Source: Malurus cyaneus samueli (lineage: Eukaryota > Chordata > Aves > Passeriformes > Maluridae). From it: a DNA stretch of 64,000 bases. A program made the position numbers and the translations under genes. The DNA lies in assembly GCA_009741485.1 (NCBI GenBank), contig CM019227.1, forward strand, positions 19,226,828 to 19,290,827, read 5' to 3'. The notes beneath the pieces were generated by a model. That model made no database searches. It saw only the letters and a program-made list of their open reading frames with translations, and was not told the DNA's origin. This document shows positions 59,102-64,000 of the stretch, in pieces; the first letter of the stretch is position 1, and the number at the start of each line of letters is the position of its first letter.

Positions 59102-62100
59102 TCAGGGGTCCTCCACTTCATCAGCCACTTCTTCCTCCTCCCTGTTGTCCGTGCTGCTGTGGCCAGTGTGTGCTGGGGCCAGGGCTCGGCTCATGGGAAT
59201 GCCAGCACCTTGGTGCACGGCCTCCAGAGTCTGTGGGCACACGTAGTAGCTCATGTTTGAGGCTGGAATTCTTTTCTGCATCTCTTCCAGGTAGCGATAA
59301 GCCTAAAGGAATGCAGAGATCACTGTCAGAGGGTTGCACTGCTACAGGAGCCCCAGTAAAGCATTTCTTGTGCTTTGCACATTAAAAGTGAAGTTCATTA
59401 GCATATCAGCTGGAGAAACTCATACTTGGCACCCTCATGTTTCATCAGAGTATCAGTCCAGGGGCTGTTTGGCACATCTGCCCTGAAGGAGCAATTCACC
59501 ATTTCCTCAAGTACTTATAATTTTACAGTTTTCTTCTCTGGGCAGGTGGCAAACATAGCATGGTGGCATTGCTGAGGCACGCACCCAGACAGACCTCTGT
59601 CCTCATCAAATCAGTGGGAATGCTTAAGAATACACAACCATGTACGCTGTGTCCTGAGCGTACAATGAAACATATGGATATAGTTCCTGAGCTGTGCCTC
59701 ACTCTGCTGTGCAGTTAGGCTCCTACCATGGAATATATTCCTGTGTGAGAGCCACGGTACACCAAGCTGCACAGGTGTACAATATGGGTTCTGTAGGTTG
59801 GAAAAATTAAGACTTCACTTACTGTATGGAATTCCTCCACTTGTGCATAATGCTGAACCAAAAATCCCAGGACATCGCCATGCCGGAGCGCATCATCAAA
59901 GTTTTGTTCAGCCAGGAGCAGTTCACACTGCCTGACTGCTTCTTCAGTGTCTTCAGGGTAAACTCTGAAAGGGCAAAAGTGAACTGTGATAGCCCAGGGA
60001 GAACATTCAGTTTGTCAGGCCAAGGATAGGGAAGAGGTTTTACTGCATGAGGTTTCATGACAGAAGCCCAAACAAAACCTAGAACTGTCCCCTTTTCCTG
60101 GGGCTGCTGGAGAGAGTCCAGAGGAGACTACGGAGATGCTCCAAGGGCTGGAGCCCCTCCAGAGCCAGGCTGGGAGAGCTGGCAGTGCTCAGCTGCAGAA
60201 GAGAAGGCTACAGGAAGGCCTCAGAGGCCCTTCCAGGGCCTAAAGGGACTCCAGGAGAGCTGGAGAGGGACTTGGGATAGGGGCCTGGAGGGACTTGGGA
60301 CATGGAGAAATGGCTTCCCAATGCCAGAGGGCAGGGAGAGATGGGATACTGGGAAGGAATTGCTCCCTTTGAGGGTGGGGAGGCCCTGGCACAAGGTGCC
60401 CAGAGAAGCTGTGGCTCCCCCATCCCTGGAAATGCTCAAGGCCCTAAAGGTGTCCCTGCCCATGGCAGGGGGTAAAATTGGATGAGATTTAAGGTCCCTT
60501 CCCACCCAAACCAGTGTGTGATTGTGATTTTATGATAATCACCTTTCTGGCTATGCCTTCCTTGTTCTATATGCTTCTCTTTCAGGTTACCTTTCCATCT
60601 TTAATGCAGTAGCACTTTAAAAAATCACATTATGGTTTCCCTGCTAGAAAAATGTACCAGCAGCTTTTTTTTTCCAGCAATCTGCAAATTATTTGTTAAA
60701 CTATAGGTGCTGTTACAACTGCTGTTGTGGTATGATATTTCTGTCACTTAGTTTCTGTGCTCTCCATGCTGCAGCTTACCTCTGAGCATGGATGAACCGC
60801 TTCATCAGACTCATCCTGCTCTGCAGGTGGCCAAGTTTGCTTTCCTGTTCCACAGGGTTTCTGGCCTTTGCTTTGGAAAGGCACTTGTATGCTTCTGTCA
60901 GTGCTCTGTGGGCTTTTTCATAGTTCTGATACTCATCAATTTCTACCTGCAAGAGGAGAAAAGAGATGGTCTTGCTCCAGAGCCAATGAACCAAATGCCT
61001 TCAGCAGTCACATGAAGGGCGTTACCTGAGCACATGCATCATAGAAACCGGCCAGGCGGTCAAGGGCCCCTCCTTTGGTGTAGAAGTTGATGATATTCGC
61101 AATAATCTTTGGATCCTTACACCAATCCAGTGACTGCAGATAGTTGGCTGCCATTATATAAATCTCTCTCTGTCTGCAAACACTCGCAAAGAAGATAATT
61201 TTCTCAGTATCTCCAGACTTCAGCAATGCCCTCATAGCCTGGCAAGGGAAAGGGAGGCACAGGGGGAGAGGGAAAATACTGTGAATGCAAAAACATCAAG
61301 ATGGCTCCAGAGTTTCATCTGGGTGGTTACTGTAGGAAGTCTGCTTCAAAGTTTACTTTTCAAAACACCCTGGTTTTGAGGCTATCCAGGCTGACCTTTA
61401 ACTTGTTTCCTGCTTGTGTGTATTTCTTGGTCGCCATGTGGTAGTTGCCTTGTCTCATACAGCAGTCAGCAATTTGCTCCAGCAGCTCCCTCCGAGACTC
61501 CTCAGAGAGATCCTGGGACTCCTTGGAGACTGTCATCTGCTCGGCCAGCTCCTCGGTGATGATCAGGTTCTTCTCCAGGCAGAGTTGCAGAGCTTCATGG
61601 TACTGATGGGAGCAAGAGAGCAATGAGATGTTGCAAACATTATTGTGATACCTCACATTGCTTGTGGTGTAACCCACAGAAATCAGCTACAAACACGAGC
61701 AGTTGAGGATGCTCTGGAACACTGGAGTGTAGTTAGGTGTCTTGACATCAGCCCCTATTCAGACACACACTGTCCCATTTAATTTGTTAAGAATGTGTTT
61801 GTTCTTCCATGACAGCATTGTTCTCACACAAGTGTGCCACTAAAGATTCAGCAATTTTGACTATGAACATGAGATTTTCAGAGACATGCAAGTCAGACTT
61901 GGTAGGCTTGACTGATGATAAACTTTTCAGCACATATAAATACATTGGAAGATTTTGTTAAATATTTTGGTACTTCACATATAAGAACTACTTCTGAGTA
62001 GGCTATACAAAAGCTTTTAGTCCAGAAAAGGGCTACTGCGCCTTACAATACATAGAAGAAAGCGAGCCACAGGAGATTGTTAAAGAGGAGCGAGCACAGG

Positions 62101-63992
62101 GCTGGTCTGGTACCCAGCATTTTGGCAAGACAGAGCTGCAGTGCCCCTGAATCTGTGGCTTAAGAGGAATCTTGAAACTTTACAAATGTCTCTTGTATTT
62201 GTTTACTGCACAGATGAATGGCTGTGTGCAGGTACACACCTGTTGTGCTCCTCTATCTGTGCAAAGGTTACCAGAAGGTTCAGCTCACCTTCTTGGCTGT
62301 AAGCAGCAGCTTCATTGCCTTCTCATACTGAGCATGTTTGATGAAGAACCCAGAGCAGCGGGCGAGCAGGGCCGGATCAGACTTCTCATCCAGATCCTCA
62401 GCAATGAGCTGTAGGGCCCCGAACTGCTGTGTGGCAAAGGCCAGCTCCAGGGCCTTGGAGAAGTGTCCTGCCTGCAAAATTTGGAATGAGGCTTCAAAGA
62501 CTAAAATGAGCACTAGAGAGACAGTTCACAGGATGTCCTGGAGTGGCTTAAATAAAGCATTACCCACCACGAATAAATGACTAATAAACAGGACATGGTA
62601 AGAACCACAGCTGATTAAACATTCCTCTGCATTAGGAACTGCTTCAGTGTAAAGCTCAAGAGTTTCTACTAAAAGATATTTACCTTGTGGTATAACATAA
62701 CAGCTCTGTCCATTTGATCCCCCTTTTCCTCATAGTAGCAGGCTGCCTCTATCATGTCTTCTGGTGAGCTCAGGAGAGCCAGGTTCATCAGCTGATCATC
62801 TAAATTATTCACCTGTTCAAAAGCAAAGGTTTGGCTCTGGGTCTGCACACACAAATTGTATTAATTCGAACTGCTGGCAAGGCTGTGGCTTTATATTGTC
62901 ACACATTATTAAAATGTCACCCCTTTCTGAGTAAAACCTCTACAACCCAAGTGACTTTCAGCTTCAATTATGATTATTTCTTTCAGGGAGTTTGTGATTA
63001 TCTGTTCAAGAAAATACTGTTCCAAACCACCAAGGCTTTATTGATCCACCTTTAGTAGAAGACATCAGCAGAAACCAGAAGCAGCTTCATCATGGGCTGC
63101 CCGTGAGCAGGCAGTGTGTGATGGGAGAGAACAGGCACGAACTCCTTGTAGCACTTTGCCGGTGCGCTGCGAAGGGCAGCAGTCCGGGCTCGCTGCGTAC
63201 CTTGCACAGGCGGATGGCGTTGTTGAATGCCTGGGCCCGGCTGTAGAAGTGCACGGCCTGCTTGATGTCGTCCTGGCTCTCGTATTGGCGCGCCAGGTGA
63301 TAGGAGGCTGCCCCATTCCCCGTTTCATTTGCTATTTCAGATGCCTGCAGGGGGATTATATAGCTTTACTTCATGCCCATGCTCCTCCCAGGAATGAGAA
63401 CTCTGGAAGCAGATGGAAGAAGTCTGCCTTACCTTCTGAATATTGCCTTGAAAGCAATGGACACGGACTAGGGAAAAATAATCCTCAGCCAGTGTGTAGT
63501 ATTTTAGTGCAGATTCCATGTCTGACTGGCTCTCCAAGTACTGTGCCCACCACTTCCACAGGCTCCTGGAAAAGCAACAGTATATTAACTTCAGAAAAAA
63601 AAAAGCTGCCAGAGGCTTTTTTTCACTCCTAGAGAGCTTGAACTAAAGACTGGATGCATTTTTTAGAACATATGCTTTTACCCCAACCCAAGTGTCACAA
63701 TTGTAAGGTCTGCACTACACAGGAGGTTAGCCTGGATAACCAGTGTGGCAGTTCTTGAGCAAGTGCAGCATAAACCTGAAAAGCTGTGGGAGGGTCACAG
63801 TGGATAAGGCAGGGGTTGAATGAGACTTGAGAGGATTCACACTCCTTCATCCTCGCTCTCATCAAGAGTTGCATTTCAGACCTGACAGCCCCATGTAGAA
63901 GGAACAAGCTTAGCACTGACTTGTCTTTCATTTTGTTGACATAATTCTCCAGGGCTTGTAAGTCTTCAGAGAGCATTCGAGGTACCTCGAAC
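59102..63992 (-). CDS. IFT140: IFT140, intraflagellar transport protein 140 (C-terminal part)
   Basis: Subunit of the IFT-A complex, which drives retrograde ciliary transport and entry of membrane proteins into cilia. Ten 3' exons on minus: 63992-63921, 63565-63433, 63344-63201, 62812-62684, 62471-62289, 61602-61396, 61238-61026, 60946-60780, 59964-59823, 59302-59102, with TGA at 59104-59102. They sum to 1591 nt, about 529 residues; the full family length is about 1460, so the N-terminal WD repeats lie beyond the right edge. The segments are TPR-like helical repeats: [127 protein letters not shown]. The C-terminus is acidic ([14 protein letters not shown]), as in human. All junctions are in phase with no lesion. 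Convergent to TELO2, as in mammals. Confidence 0.94.
60075..60535 (+). mobile_element. CR1 copy in an IFT140 intron
   Basis: Contains 'gctccaagggctggagcccctcc', 'cccatccctggaaatgctcaaggcc', 'gtgtccctgcccatggcagggggt' and 'aaggtcccttcccacccaaacc'; antisense to IFT140. Confidence 0.85.
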
Positions 63993-64000
63993 CTGTGTGT

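Noticed and set aside
1..64000. CRISPR arrays, operons, tRNA or rRNA genes
   Set aside because: None seen. The spliced vertebrate genes and CR1 elements show nuclear bird DNA, and the only tandem array is the minisatellite at 1080-1530.

Overview
The window reads as avian nuclear DNA, most likely the bird counterpart of part of human 16p13.3 (chicken chromosome 14 by known synteny). The basis is about 17 CR1 retrotransposon copies or fragments with the avian 3' consensus, LTR-type sequences, compact introns, GC-rich promoter islands, and the convergent pair TELO2 -> <- IFT140, which is also adjacent in human. The species was not identified.

Layout. 0-2.3 kb: a CA microsatellite and two LTR-like blocks in opposite orientation, the minus one carrying a 38/41-bp minisatellite. 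3.4-14.7 kb (+): remains of a type I membrane protein gene built from lamin-tail-like (LTD) domains, cysteine-rich linkers, one membrane helix and a short tail. Several exons carry stops or frameshifts, so it looks like a decaying gene. 16.1-17.8 kb (-): an intact three-exon gene for a 319-aa protein with an N-terminal helix-turn-helix and a C-terminal coiled coil, not recognised by name. 18-29 kb: mostly gene-free, with CR1 copies, a CpG-rich island near 27 kb and two single-N assembly joins in the wider region (10980 and 25809).

29.5-38.8 kb (+): complete RNPS1. Its start codon is assembled across the first intron, giving 284 aa. 38.98-57.49 kb (+): complete TELO2 in 20 coding exons, with an apparent one-base loss in GC-rich exon 1 (831 aa otherwise). 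59.1-64.0 kb (-): the C-terminal ~530 codons of IFT140 in ten exons, running off the right edge.

The three named genes are housekeeping genes with separate roles: RNPS1 in splicing and exon-junction complexes, TELO2 in maturation of PIKK kinases, IFT140 in retrograde ciliary transport. They are not an operon-like system. The least familiar content is the LTD membrane gene and the HTH/coiled-coil gene. Exon boundaries were derived by eye from splice signals, reading-frame continuity and remembered family sequence; no alignment was run.
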